A DNA stretch of 64,000 bases from Nelumbo lutea (GCA_022828595.1 JAKGHH010000003.1:14322934-14386933), one strand, 5' to 3'. Positions 21,971-55,295 are shown, numbered from the stretch's first letter. A program made the numbers and translations. Notes: generated from the letters alone by a model not told the origin.

Positions 21971-24900
21971 AAGTTGGAGTTTGGTGGATATCAAGCAAAC
22001 CCAACTTGGACATGAAGTTGCTGAATTTAGGACCAGAAAGTGGCTTTGTAAAAACATCAGCTACTTCCTGATGAATGGAGATGTGTTGAGGATTGGTAAA
22101 GCCTTGCTTAAACTACTCTCTAACTAAGTGGCAATCAATGTCCAGGTGTTTTGTTCTTTCATGAAATACTGGATTGGCAGTGATGTGTAGAGCAACTTGA
22201 TTGTCACACCAAAGAGGAATTGGAAGTTTTAATTGGATGCCAAAATCCTTGAGAACATAGGAGATCCATTGAAGTTCACAAACCGTTGCTGCTAAACTCC
22301 TATATTATGCTTCTGCTAATGATCTTGAGATTGTTGTTTGCTTCTTTGTCTTTCAAGAAATGAGAGTTGACCCCAAAGAAATGCAAAACCCTGTTAAGGA
22401 TTTTCTAGTTTCAGAACAGGAGGCCCAGTCTGCACCACTGAAAGCCTCTAAGTGAAGAGAATTGTTTGCTGGATAAAAAAGGCATTTTGAAGGACAACCT
22501 TTTAGATATCTAAGCAAGTGTATTGCAGCTTCCCAGTGTGACTGACATGGAGAGTTTACAAACTGACTTAGCTGTTGTACAGAGTAGCTAATGTCTGGCC
22601 TGCTAATATTCAAATACAATAAACGTCCAACAAGCCTTCTATATCTTTCCGGTTCAGCTAGTGGGATGCCTTTGTTTGCATACAACTTTTGACCTTTGGG
22701 GAAAGGTGTTTTAGCTGGTTTAGCACCTAGGAGTCCAACATCTGTTAGAATGTCAAGAATGTACTTCCTTTGGTTAAGAACAATACCTAAAGAATTCTTA
22801 GCAATCTCCAAACCTAGAAAATACTTGGCGTAGCCAAGATCTTTGATAGTGAATAGCTTATCCAAGTACTGTTTGACTTAAATGTTATCTGCTTCTGAAA
22901 TACCTATTAAAAGCACATCATCTACATACAATAACAATGCAATGAAGGAATCAGATGAGTGCCTAACAAATAAACAGTGATCATGAGCTGATTGATGGAA
23001 ACCAAAAGCCTTAATTTTGTTATTAAATTCAGCATTCCAGTGTCTTGAGGCTTGTTTAAGCCCATAGAGTGATCTCTTCAGTTTGCAGACTTGACCCTTG
23101 GCAGCCTTATAATACCCTTTTAGAGGTTGCATGTAGACTTCCTCATCCAAATACCCATGCAAGAATGCATTATTGATATCCAATTGATGGATAGGCCATG
23201 ATTTAGATGTTGCAATTGCAAGAAAAATTCTTACAGTTACTATTTTTTCCACAGGAGGGAAGCTATCAAAATAGTTAATCCCTTCCACCTGGTGAAAGCC
23301 TTTGGCTACCAGCCTGGCTTTGTATCTATCCACACTGCCATCCAGATTCAACTTCAGTTTATATACCCATTTGGAACCAATGACCCCTTTTTCCTTCTAG
23401 TAAATCAGTGAGTTCCCAAGTTTCATTCTTCTCTAATGCTTCTAATTCCTCATTCATTGCTTTAGTCCATTCAGCATTAGTACCGGCTTGTTTATAAGAA
23501 GTTGGTTCTTGAATATTTGACATTTTAGCTAAAAAGGATAAATATGATGCAAAAAGTGAAGGTGATTGAACAAAGGGATATGTTGGAGGTGTGTGAGGTG
23601 ATGATGCATGAACCTATGACTGATTGAGGATTCTGTCAGTAGTTCTAACATTGCTACAAGCCAAGTTAGTAACATAGTCTGTAAGCCAAGCTGGTTTCAT
23701 TTTGACTCTAGTACTCTGTCTGATAGGGGGTAGGTTGTTTGCAGTAACTGGGACTGTAGTTTTAGGAAGTAAATCACAAGGTGGACCAGTGGTTTCTGTT
23801 GCTGGTTCAGAGGTTGGTGAATCCAAAAAATCAAGTGTTTCATTGGGCTCCCCTATTGATGGTATGGGTGATGATGCATCTGGTGTAGGGGTTGGTAAAA
23901 AGTCTAAAATATCGTCTGGAGAAGGTAATGGTAAAACGAATTATGGATTTTTGTCAACAGAAACTGAATTGGTTCTGAAATGGAAGATTTGCTCATAGAA
24001 TTTTATGTCTCTTTACACATAAACTTCATGTTTTTCCAAATCATAGGCCTTATAGGCCTTTTGGCCAGGACTATACCTAATGAATATACACTTAAATGCT
24101 CTATGATCAAATTTTTTTTTATGAGGTAATTTATTTGTCACATAGCATAAGCAACCAAAGCATCTTAAATTGGTATAATCCGGTGGTTTATGAAATAGGA
24201 CTTCAAATGGAGATTTCCAAGCTAACACTGATGAGGGTAGTCTGTTTATAATATGAGTAGCCATTTATGATGGAATGTCCCCAGAATTTTTTTGGCAAGC
24301 AAGATTGGAACATGAGAGCTCTTGCCACTTGCAAGAGATGCTTGTATTTTCTTTCAACAATTCCATTCTATTAAGGTGTATAAGGACATGCCTTTTGATG
24401 TAACACTCCTTTGCTAGAAAGAAAGGATTGGAAGCCATGGTTTGTAAATTTTGTTCCATTGTTAGACCTTATAGTTTTAATAGTTTTATCAAATTGGTCC
24501 TTAACCATGTTAAAAAATTGAGTGAAAATGGCAAGTGTTTGGGTTTTGTGTGACATCAGAAAGGTCCAAGTTGCTCTGGAACAGTCATCTACAATTGTTA
24601 AAACATATGTGGCTCAGTAATTGAAGGTTCTTTGTATGGTCCCCAAGTGTCCAAATGGATTAATTCAAAGGGTTGTTGGGTAGTGATACTGTTGGTTGGA
24701 AAGTGTAGCCTTCGTTGCTTAGACAAGTGACAAATTTCACACCCAACCTCATTTTGTAAATTCAAGCATTTAAGAAAATCAATATGCTTTAAAACATTCA
24801 TTGAAGCATGTCCTAAACAGTCATGCCAAAAAGAGATTTTTGAAGTAGCCATACTTTCATTTCTAGAAACAACAGCATTACAAGGTAAAAAAGTATCCTT

Positions 24901-26545
24901 GAGATTCAAAAACAACTTGTCACTGTTTGGCTCTGTATTACATCTGAATTTTCTAAAACAAGAGTTGTCTAGGATGTATAAGCTTCCTAGTAGTTTCCCT
25001 ACTGCCAGAATCCTTTCAGTTTGTAGGTCCTACAATAGACAATGGCTAGGTAAGAATGTGAATTTTATTTGGGTAGACTCAGCAAATTTATTTACTGATG
25101 AGAGGTTGAATTTAAAACTAGGAATGTGTAATGCATCTTTCAAACAAATATCAATTGACAAATGAATATTTCCAATGCTATGAACAAATTTAATGGATCC
25201 GTCTGGTAGGCAAACAGGTAGTGGATGTTTAGTGGGTCTAGGCTTATCAAAAGGGGATTTATTTCCACACATGTGGTTTGAAGCCCCTGTGTCAATTATC
25301 CAAGTACCCGGCTTCAATAAGTCAATAGTACTCAATGCAAAATTTAAAGCACAATCAGTATTGAAGGAATTACCTGCATAGTTGTCCAGGTTAGCAAAGT
25401 TGACATGGTTGCCTTCCATAGTCATCTTCCCTTTCATCAGCTTCAGGATTTCTTGTTGCACCATATTTCCCAAATCCATTTTCTTATCAGTTTTCCCATC
25501 AACCTTCTCTTCAGTTCCAAAATCAAAGGGAGTTTCCACCATGTTGGCCATTGTTCTGTTTCCTGTTTTTTTTCTGCTACTCCTTGAACTCATTATACCA
25601 TTCTGGGTATCCATGGAGCTTGAAGCAAGTCTCCTTCACATGTCCCTTCACATTGCAATGATCACAATACTTATTGTCATTATCCTTCCTTCACATGTCT
25701 GTCTTCTTATTATTTTCCCTATTAGTTCCATCCCTTCTGTAGGGTTGATTGGTGTTTTGGGTTTTGGCAAATAACCCGGTAGAGTCTATGTTTTCATTAA
25801 AACATGTGTGTACTTCTCTTTGTTTCTCAACTCTGAGAACCAAGGAATAAGCACGGTTCATAGAGGGTAAAGGTTTCATTACAAGGATTTGACTCCTTAT
25901 ATTATCATAGCAGTCACTTAAACCCATCAGAAATTGCATTAATCTATTGAATGAATGCAAATAAGCAACTGCCTTAGTAGAACCGCAGGTACAAGGTAGA
26001 ATAGGCATTAAACAGGTTAGCTCATCCCACAACCTTTTAGGCCTAGTGTAATACTTAGCTACTGATTCATTCCCTTGAGATATTGAACTTATATCTCTTT
26101 GGATTTGATACAACAAAGGCCCATTGCTTTCACCAAATCTTTCAGCAATTTCATCCCAGAGTTCCTTCGCTATAGTAGTATAAAGAAAGGCATCTGCTAT
26201 TTCTTTTGATATTGAGATAAGGATCCAGGAAGTTACCATGTAGTTCACCCTTGTCCATAGCTCAAACTCTGTTGTTCCTTCATCTGGCTGAGCAATCCTC
26301 CCATCCACGAAACCCAGCTTCAGTTTCGCACCTAGAACTATCTTCATAGATCTGCTTCAGGTGAGGTAGTTGTTTCCAGTTAATGGTGCTGTAACTAGCA
26401 TCATTCCAGGATGATTCGAACTGTGCAAGAAGAAAGGGTCTCTGTTCGAGTTGTAGGCTGACTCTCTTGTAATCTCTACAACAGCTCCAAGGCCGGTCGT
26501 ATTTCGACCATTACGAGTAACAGAGGTATCCACCTCTTCTTCCAT
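21971..26545 (-). pseudogene. Broken gag-pol polyprotein of the copia element
   Basis: Reading down the minus strand, Gag starts near 26545 (MEEEVDTSV). A TGA stands where W is expected after NNYLT at about 26355. Gag continues to about 25690. A zinc knuckle CDHCNVKGHVKETC lies near 25650, in another frame. The protease IIDTGASNHM is near 25290. The pre-integrase HHCC region is at 24915-24600. Integrase follows with several frame breaks (24556-24013). Reverse transcriptase is at 23351-22878 and keeps YVDDVLL. RNase H is at 22865-21990, ending near CDNQVALHITANPVFHERTK and DVFTKPL. At least four frame interruptions mean it cannot make a full polyprotein; any movement would need proteins from another copy. 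Confidence 0.92.
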
Positions 26546-26596
26546 AGTGTTGATAGGAAAACTGTCAAAAAGAAAGGGTAGGCACCATATCTCGTC

Positions 26597-26608
26597 GCTC
26601 TGATACCA
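26597..26608 (-). other. Primer-binding site of the copia element
   Basis: TGGTATCAGAGC on the minus strand, immediately after the 5' LTR. This is the standard plant copia site complementary to the 3' end of initiator tRNA-Met. Confidence 0.95.
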
Positions 26609-26827
26609 TGTACAAAAGAAAAACAACAAGACGAAGAAAAACAAGAAAAAAAGGCAAGAAGAAAGAAGAAGAAAGTGGAGAGAAAACTATTCTTTCTCGC
26701 AGTCCGAAAGGTTACAGTAATAGAGTTTATATATAGAGCATCGACCAATAATAGAAGGCCAACTTAAATAGTAAAAGACAAAAGAAAAAAATAACTAACG
26801 AATGACTTAAGAGTAAGTAACTCTACA
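26609..26827 (-). repeat. 5' LTR of the copia element
   Basis: 219 bp, reading TGTAGAGTTACTTACTC on the minus strand and ending in TTTTGTACA. A TATATATA box-like stretch lies near 26728. It pairs with 21738-21953. Confidence 0.95.
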
Positions 26828-26832
26828 AGCAG

Positions 26833-27168
26833 TTTAACCCAAAATTGTCAAAATCTAATTTGATCGTAGGGACAATTGGATTCAAGCGAACTAGACATAC
26901 AATGATATCTGCTCATGTTTTCTATGTAAAGACACTTCCCAGTCTTATCGGCCTCGTGAAGCACTCCAGATTTATCACCACTCTCTATCTGCCTTGACTT
27001 GCATTGCACATGGACATGGCCATCTTATATTGTGAGATGTGCAATTGCAGTGTAATGTGGATAGGGCGTGAGTAGAGAAAGTGAGTAGGAAATCTAGGTT
27101 TTTTACGAAGGAAAATTTGGATTTGCTCATTACAGAGTTCATCTCACACTGAATTTTATGGCATGTTG
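26833..27168. other. Spacer, nothing recognised
   Basis: No supported gene, RNA or transposon end. Confidence 0.4.
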
Positions 27169-27176
27169 CAGCCGTG

Positions 27177-27427
27177 TAGGAATGGCAATAGGGTAGGTTC
27201 TGGGTGGAGATCATATTCTCCATCCTCGACTTCGATTCTGAAATTAATCTCTATCCTTATCCTCGATCTCCGCCATGGATAAAAGTTGTCATCCATTCCT
27301 GATCCCCAATGGGGACGGCTGCCCTGTGGAGACCCATTCCTACCTCATCAAAGCAATCCCCATCCTCAACCTGATGGGGTCGGGGAAGTCGGGTTTTCAT
27401 TGGGGATGGGGAAAATTGCCATCCCTA
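27177..27427. mobile_element. hAT-like MITE, family 1, copy 2, with 8-bp target duplication
   Basis: The ends TAGGAATGGCAATAGGG and AAAATTGCCATCCCTA are inverted repeats. The element is flanked by CAGCCGTG at 27169-27176 and 27428-27435, a perfect 8-bp duplication. 251 bp, built from 'gatccccaatggggac'-type words. Related to 7237-7727. Confidence 0.93.
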
Positions 27428-27435
27428 CAGCCGTG

Positions 27436-29024
27436 CATGGCAATATACAAACTACTGAAGATATTCCAATGTGCGGCTGCAAGTGCTATGTGATGGTGTG
27501 AGGCATGCTTCTATGAGTATTAAGCCCAAATTCTGCAAAGGTGTGATACTTGAGATTGGATTGCCTACCAACAAAACACGTTCCAAACCTCTACCAACTT
27601 CATCTCACACCACACATTTCATACACGGCGAGTCTCGCTTTTATGGTGTATCCCAGATTCAAGTTAAGGTGTTCGGTATGAGATGATGTTGGTAGAAGGT
27701 TGGAACATGTTTTATTGATAGAAAATCCCAATTCATAATACCTACCAACTGCAACCAAGTGTCTGGATTTGATCCTCACACAAATCTTATAGCATGTTCT
27801 AGTCGTACATCAAGAACATCTCTATGGTACTTGTATATTATTTTCGGAAAAATATGGATTTGCTTAATGCAGATTTCTAATTTACACGGTAGAGTTATAA
27901 ATATTCAAAAGGACCATAACTCACACTTTATGCACCAACCCCGTCCGTAAATTAGCATCAATTCCGAGTTGATACCTACCCGCCAGTAGTTTAGCCTACA
28001 AATTCTGACCCTGAGCTGATTGGCCAATTATTTTTTATGGGAGATGTTTCCAATACACGGGGTGTGACTGAATTAAAGTCTGGTACGAGGAGTGCTCTGC
28101 GTGTAGCCGATCCCAATTCTACAATCGGGCATTTTGTGGAGACGGCAGTGACTAGTAAGGGGTAAGGGAGTAGAGACTTGCTACAAATAAAACGCTGCCA
28201 ACCATGTCCCAACAAACTACTTCGGCCGCACATTAGGAACATCTCCCCTTCATTACTGGGAAAATGTTCCCAATTACGGCTGCAGTGGCCAGTTGGAACA
28301 TGATGGGAGCGTTTTGTTGATAATCATTGTTAATCGACTAATGTAATGGCAAATGTCATCATTCAATCAACCTTACTCTATTGATATCCATTAACGGAAC
28401 CGTTAGCCTATTGAATTTTCTTCTCTATCCATTTCCTATCGGGATCGGCGTGTTCCTGATTGATTCCTTCTTTCATTGTGACGGTGATGGCTTGCACAAC
28501 GTGTACGCATAAATACTTATCTAATTCTATCTGGTAACATAATTGGATTGGAATCTTTTTGACTCTGTCCTATGAACCTGGGTGACCGACCATAGAGCTA
28601 TCTAATGATTCCAATCCAATAATTGCTTGCATTTTCCATCGCGTTCACTGAAACTTGGTTTGGTACGTGGATTCAATGGTTCTGATTGGTGATTGCTTTC
28701 CTTTATGTGCTCCGTCAGATTAAAATCCCGTTGATTTAACATACGCTATTAGATTTCCATATTTAGAACGTTGACACTTTGAATCCACGTAGATCAAAAG
28801 CGGAAATTAATTTTCAAATTATTCAATAAATATCCCCACCATGGTTTTTTTAAATAAAAAAATCCTGTCCACTCTCTTGCAATAATTTTGCAAGAACAGG
28901 ACGGAAATTATTAGTACATAAATATATGTTGTATACAATTACTGCTTAAAAGACATTGCGGCTGCAAAAAGTTCAAAAGTTCCAAGCTTTCTGCCTCTCT
29001 CTCTCTGCTTGCGCTGGATCGAGA
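27436..29024. other. Upstream region of AMY3 with dispersed-repeat scraps
   Basis: 28037-28060 (GGGAGATGTTTCCAATACAC) and 28238-28300 (GGGAAAATGTTCCCAATTAC) belong to the dispersed repeat also seen at 0.35, 16.56 and 19.73 kb. The last few hundred bases before the AMY3 start contain an AT-rich TACATAAATATATG (28916-28929) that could be a TATA region, then a CT-rich leader (CTGCCTCTCTCTCTC at 28991). Beyond this no gene is seen. Confidence 0.4.
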
Positions 29025-49682
<20,658 letters not shown>

Positions 49683-52600
49683 ATTCGTGATAACACTATG
49701 GCATTTTCTGTATTCCATGCAGTATGTTTTGATCCATGGAATGCTTCCACTTTGAATATCATTAATATTATCCACAAAACGAGCTGAAGCTACATCAGAG
49801 GAGGATGCCTAATGGTGATATGGGTGTGTGGCCTGTGTCAACCTCAAGATCCCACAACTATTATTACTGAGTTAATAAGGGGATTAAAGTAAATCAGATT
49901 TATGTAAAGGACCAATTTGGTTCCTAAAAATACCTATAAAGTGTAAAATAAGGTGGAAGTTGCAAGGATTCAGAGCTGTAAAATGAGAATATTGATTGCA
50001 TTATCTTTACAGTGTAAAATTTGTGGAAGCATTCTTAGTGCCATCTTTCTTCCATATAAGAGAGTAAGTTTCTACTAGAAATGTTATTTTCTTCGTTTGG
50101 AAACAAAAAGAAGAATTAATGGGCAAGTGGGCAATTATATATATATTTGCCCCTGCTTGCTTTCTACAAGTTATGTCATACTCGCTAATTCTTGCCTATA
50201 TATATGGCAACTCTGGGAAACTAAGCGCTGGTTATTCTGACAAATTCGTGGATACATTCCGAGGAGGCACAGAGAGCTTAAACTCCCCAAAAGGTGAAAA
50301 AGCAAAAAAAGTTCTGACTAGTGGGTGACTGAATACTTAAGCCCAAATTACTTTGTTACTCTACTGAATCACTGTAAGGTAATTTACAAGTCCAAATTAC
50401 TCTGTTACTTATACAATTTACATGTATAGACTTTAGAGCCCATGCAGTCTGTTCTTGCTTACCAATTTGTGCATTCAATGAGGTAATTACATTTTTGGAA
50501 AAAGAAAAAAATATATTATTATAAATTCTTCATTTCCATTGTTTCAGACAAGCATGCATGTTTGTAGTACAGTGGGTGCTCACGGTTCGGTTGGCATATT
50601 TTTTAAACTGAACCGGTCCTTTGGGTTTTTGCAATATTCCAAACTGTAATTCATAAAAGACTGGAGTTATATCACCTTTGCACTTTCATGAGATTTATAG
50701 ATTTACAGATTGAAATAAAAGATTGGAGTTATATCAGATAAGGCAACTTTTGAGTTGTAATATCAATAAAAATAATATATTTAATAAAATAAAAAGTACT
50801 GTTCATCTAGATTCATCAGAGCCGCCACCGCCGCCTCCGACTGTCGTCTCCAACGATCAAGAAAGCGTCGCTGATAGTCGGTCACCGGCATCGAGAAAGC
50901 GTCTCAGACCAGTTTAAAATCTGACTGTCATCTCGTCCGTTGGGTACTGTTGCTCATCTCCTCTGTGTTCATGCGAACGGTCTTTTTGGAGCCTTCACGA
51001 TCTTTTCCACCTCTTTCGTATTTCAAATTCCGGGAATTCTCTGATTTTAAACTCGTAGCATTATCAACCGATATCTTTTCTTCATTCTTTCCTCCAACGG
51101 GAGAGAATTGACTATGACGAATGGTAGTTACATTTGCAGTATGGTTGAGCAAATGCTTCTGTTTTCTAGAAGAAAAACAATTGCAATCAGTGGGTTTTCT
51201 CCGCACACCAATAGACAGGTTTCTAAAGTACAATAAACTCCGTAAAGCAAACACCCGAAGAACCGAGAACCAAAGTTGAGGGGAGGAAACGAAAGAAACC
51301 CATAAAAACAGAAAGAAGATGAGACCCAGTTGAAGAAACAAAAAGCCCAAGCCCAACACAAATTTAAAGAAAGGCGGAAGATTCGATTCAGACAATACTG
51401 GAATGAGAACTAAAAATGAAGATAAGGATGTAGCCTTTGTCCTTTGAAGGCAAGATGAAAATCAACACAAGCCGGCCATGTGAACTGCTTGTCATTCCTC
51501 TTGTCCTTAACATCTGATACAAAGCACCGTCGATTCCCTCTGCTCTTCTTCTCCCTCCCAAGTCTTTGTCCATCACCACTGCCAAAAACTCTTGCATGCC
51601 AACCAAGAAAGCGACCTTTTGCAACTAAGCCTGCTAGGTTCCAATCTCCCCTCTCTGCCAGCAAGATACATGTTCTCGTGTATCTGAGTTTAGCGGATGA
51701 GAATGATTAGCCACTCCAAGCTTCGACAAGCTTATCTCTTGCTGGCTCTAGCACAAGTGCGTTTGAGTATAGCGGATGAGAGAGGGTAACATCCAGGTTC
51801 AGGAGAGGGGAGTGGCAAATGGCAATACCTGGTTCTGACAGATTTATTCACTGAGCGAGTCCAGTTGGTTTGTTCCACCGAAAAAATGTCCATCTGGTTC
51901 TGGCTCAATAACCACGTTGATGTAGTTCAGGAGTCAAGACTCCAGGCTCAAGATTCAAAACTGGTCTGAGACCAGCCACAGTAAATTAAAGCAAATTTGT
52001 TGGCTAAAATTGGTTGGTCGAGCTCGAGAAATTTCCTTAACAGTTGTTTTTTATTGGGTTTCTCTCATCGTTCAAGTTTCATTCGCTGAATACAGAGTCT
52101 CTAAGAGGAAGACGAGCAACGGTGCCCACTATCCTTATTTGATATTTTCTCAAAAAAAGTCATCTCTCTGTTATTATATAAAAATATTATGGTTTATTGA
52201 TATTAAGGATAAAAAGTTGCTCTTATATGCTAGAAACCCTAAAAGATTTACTGGAAAGTGTATTTATGTTTTGGCATGAACTCAGATAATGCAAACCATT
52301 TAATATGTAACATGTGTGAATTAAATTTGTGGGGATCAAGAGTCTTAATAACGAGGAGAGATTTGCATCTGTACCTTTGACCGTGAGCATTGCTGGCTTC
52401 CCACAAAAATCTTGAGCTTGCCAATATATGTAGCATGTGTGATTCAATAACATACTCTTATTGAATAAACACAGGAAGGTGTTTATTGCTCATTGGCTTG
52501 AAAACAGTAAAAATTCACAACTTGTCTCTCTGGCCTGTATTTTACAAACATCAATATTTTGGTTTTCATTGTTTTTTTTTTTAAATTGCCACATCAGCAG

Positions 52601-53195
52601 AAAAATAAAAAAGACACATTTTTCAATTGTGTGTGTTCTGTTTTAAAAAGCAAAAAACAAATTAGTTTTGTTTAAAAAATGTGTCTTCAAACTAGAAACT
52701 AATTCAAAAGCACATTTTTGGTTTCAGTTTTGAAATAAAAAATTAAAATCACCTATATAACCAAGAACATGCTTTATTTGTTTTTATTTTAAGAACCGAT
52801 TTGTTTTTAAATCAGATGGTTTTGATGAGCTGATTTTGAAACTGGCAACTGAGGCAATTTGATTAACCCATAATTGCAATAGGAAAGAAGAAAAATGAAA
52901 CCCATATTCAATTAATAGGAAAATAACTCAAACTACTTAATTTTCTTGGTATTATATTGACTTAACTTGAATGAACCTTTGCTGTTCAGGAAAAAAAAAC
53001 GAAATATATACCATTTCCAGAGATCGATCGAGCCCACAATAGCGCAGAAGCCTGATAAATGAAAAATAAAGATTAATTGACCCTTTCCACGCGGAAGTAT
53101 CTACTAATAAAATAGTAATAGAGACAAAGAAGAAGAAACAAAAAGAATCAACCGTTAATACGGTTGTTGTCAAGTGGATGGCCTTATCTCACGCC

Positions 53196-53254
<59 letters not shown>

Positions 53255-53511
53255 CTGCCTGGTTTTAGCTTGTTTTGGCCACCATTTAAACACCTCTCCA
53301 CAGGATGAGTTCGCTATAGCTATCTCCTTAATAAGAATCCGATTGAACCATGCTAAGTGTCTTGTAATTTGATTGGGTTCAATCGGTTGGGCTGATTTGG
53401 CTAGGTCTAGTCTTTTCTGTGAGAAATAAGCGTTAAACTCTAGACCTTGGCGACCACCATCTATCGCTAGATCAGACGGAAAATAAGCAGAGAGAGAACA
53501 GAAACGAAACG
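49683..53511. other. Spacer between AMY3 and the pectate lyase gene
   Basis: The first part is presumably the AMY3 3' untranslated region. At 51410-51664 (minus) an open stretch with RFLGWHARVFGSGDGQ and VDFHLAFKGQ looks somewhat coding-like, but I cannot assign it. 50806-50917 (+) reads SSEPPPPPP...SRKRLRPV then stops; also unassigned. CTGAGTTTAGCGGATGAGA-type words occur twice (51683 and 51762), a local duplication. No complete gene is supported. Confidence 0.4.
53203..53255 (+). repeat. Compound CT/AC microsatellite upstream of the pectate lyase gene
   Basis: About 18 CT units followed by about 8 AC units, some 260 bp upstream of the start codon. Likely variable in length between individuals. 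Possibly part of the promoter. Confidence 0.9.
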
Positions 53512-55295
53512 ATGGGTGCAACTAAGGCAATTTTATCTCTTTTTTTGTTGGCCTTCAACCTTGCTGTAATAACTCCGACGCTCCGAGCCCACATCGCCGA
53601 ATTCGACGAAGTGTGGCAAAAACGAGCGGAGGAAGCCAAGAAGAATGCAATGGATGCGTATCACCCTAATCCCGATGAAGTCATCAATCACTTAAATATG
53701 AATGTCCATTTGTGGGTTCTCTTCCCAATCATCAATCCTCAATCCCAACCCCCATCATCATATTCATGTTAATCTTCATGCACGGTTTATCTTGATCGTC
53801 GTTGAATCACTCTTGATTATTATGATTTGTATCTGTAAAAGAAGTTTGATTATTATTATTATTTTATTTTTTATTTTTTTTTTTGTGGTGGTGGTGGTGG
53901 TGGTGCAACTACTGTAGGGCCATGCAGGAGAGCAACGGCACGAGGAGAAGCTTGAAAACAAAGCCATACAGTGGACCGTGCTTGGCGACCAACCCCATCG
54001 ACCGCTGCTGGAGGTGCCAGAAGAACTGGTCCCGTAATCGCAAGAAGCTGGCGGATTGCGTCGTGGGCTTTGGCCGGAAGACCATCGGCGGAAAGTTGGG
54101 GAAATTCTACGTGGTCACTGATGGTTCCGACAACGACATGCTGAACCCAAAACCCGGCACACTGCGACACGCCGTGATCCAGAAGGAGCCACTGTGGATC
54201 ATATTTGCACGTGACATGGTGATCAGGCTGAACCAAGAGCTTCTCATGGCCGGCGACAAGACGATCGACGCCAGAGGCGCTAACGTCCATGTCGCCTACG
54301 GCGCAGGCATCACCATCCAGTTCGTTAAGAACGTTATCATTCATGGCCTCCACGTTCATGACATAGTCCCTGGGTCCGGTGGACTCATCAGGGACTCCGT
54401 CGACCACTACGGTTTGAGGACACAAAGCGATGGCGATGGCATCTCCCTCTTTGGCGCCACTAATGTCTGGATTGATCACATCTCCATGTCCAACTGCAAG
54501 GATGGACTCATCGACGCCATCATGAGCACCACCGCCGTCACCGTCTCCAACTGTCACTTCACGCACCACAACGAGGTATTCATTCCATCAGAGTTGAAAC
54601 AAATTGCATCCATCGATCCCTTCGAATTTGTGTACGTGTATAGTTGTCTGAAGTCTGAACTGAATGTCTAACGACGATGAATATGACGATGGTGCAGGTG
54701 ATGTTGTTTGGAGCAAGCGGTAGCTATTCTGGGGATGCAGTCATGCAAATAACAGTGGCGTTCAACCACTTCGGGAGAGGACTGGTGCAGAGGATGCCGA
54801 GGTGCCGATGGGGATTCGCCCACGTCGTCAACAATGACTACACTCACTGGATCATGTATGCCATCGGTGGTAGCGAACACCCCACCATCATCAGCCAGGG
54901 CAACCGGTTCATCGCTCCTCCCACTTTGGCTGCCAAGGAGGTAATAAATCTACATATATAGCTAGTATTAACAAACAGGTTCTAACAGGTGGTGAAGAAC
55001 GAAGATAGATCAAAATATATAAATCCCTTTTTTAATTTACTCTGTGGGTCGGCCATGTATGTATCTGCAGGTGACCAAGAGGGATTATGCACCGGAGAGT
55101 GAATGGAAACATTGGACATGGAGATCAGAAGATGATCTGATGATGAACGGAGCATTCTTCGTACAATCAGGCAACCCTAGCAGAAAACATCCATTCTCTA
55201 AGAAGGATATGATTCCTGCAAAGCCTGGCACTTACGTAAGTACGCTTACTCGCTTCTCGGGTGCTCTCGGCTGCAAGATTAATAAACCTTGTTAA
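53512..55295 (+). CDS. Pollen-type pectate lyase (PL1, LAT59-like), 4 exons, 441 aa
   Basis: Secreted calcium-dependent enzyme that cleaves de-esterified pectin by beta-elimination. Exons 53512-53711, 53918-54575, 54698-54940 and 55071-55295; phases agree. A hydrophobic signal peptide (residues 1 to about 26, ending TLRA) precedes HIAEFDEVW and [11 protein letters not shown], the N-terminal extension of pollen and style pectate lyases of the LAT59/LAT56 type. Then come [43 protein letters not shown] (about 251-254), THHNEVMLFG, RMPRCR (318-323, the RxPxxR motif) and VNNDYTHW, all diagnostic of family 1. The C-terminus [15 protein letters not shown] is the usual Cys-ending tail. Length is normal for the family. 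KTIDGRG reads KTIDARG here, a small change in a usually invariant glycine. The family also contains major pollen allergens (Amb a 1 group). Intron 1 carries a GTGGTG run before a TGTAG acceptor. Confidence 0.96.
53827..53910 (+). repeat. ATT/T-rich and GTG simple repeats at the end of pectate lyase intron 1
   Basis: ATTATTATTATT, a poly-T stretch, then six GTG/GTGGTG units just before the acceptor at 53917. The poly-T probably serves as the polypyrimidine tract; the GTG run sits unusually between it and the splice site. Confidence 0.8.

Larger units (their letters stand above)
21738..26827 (-). mobile_element. Structurally complete Ty1/copia retrotransposon, coding-dead
   Basis: A 5090-bp element on the minus strand, bounded by two LTRs (26609-26827 is 5', 21738-21953 is 3') and a perfect 5-bp target duplication AGCAG (21733-21737 and 26828-26832). 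The primer-binding site TGGTATCAGAGC (complementary to initiator methionine tRNA, as usual for plant copia) directly follows the 5' LTR, and a G-rich polypurine tract directly precedes the 3' LTR. Gag, zinc knuckle, protease, integrase, reverse transcriptase and RNase H follow in copia order but are broken by several stops and frameshifts. The LTRs differ by roughly a dozen substitutions plus a few small indels by eye, so the insertion is moderately old. Confidence 0.97.

Noticed and set aside
50928..51395. 155-codon minus-strand frame with a hydrophobic start
   Set aside because: Hydrophobic then low-complexity charged sequence with no family resemblance; neighbouring frames equally open.
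53871..54569. 232-codon open frame antisense to pectate lyase exon 2
   Set aside because: Shadow of the GC-rich coding strand; the plus strand has an unmistakable pectate lyase sequence and splice sites.
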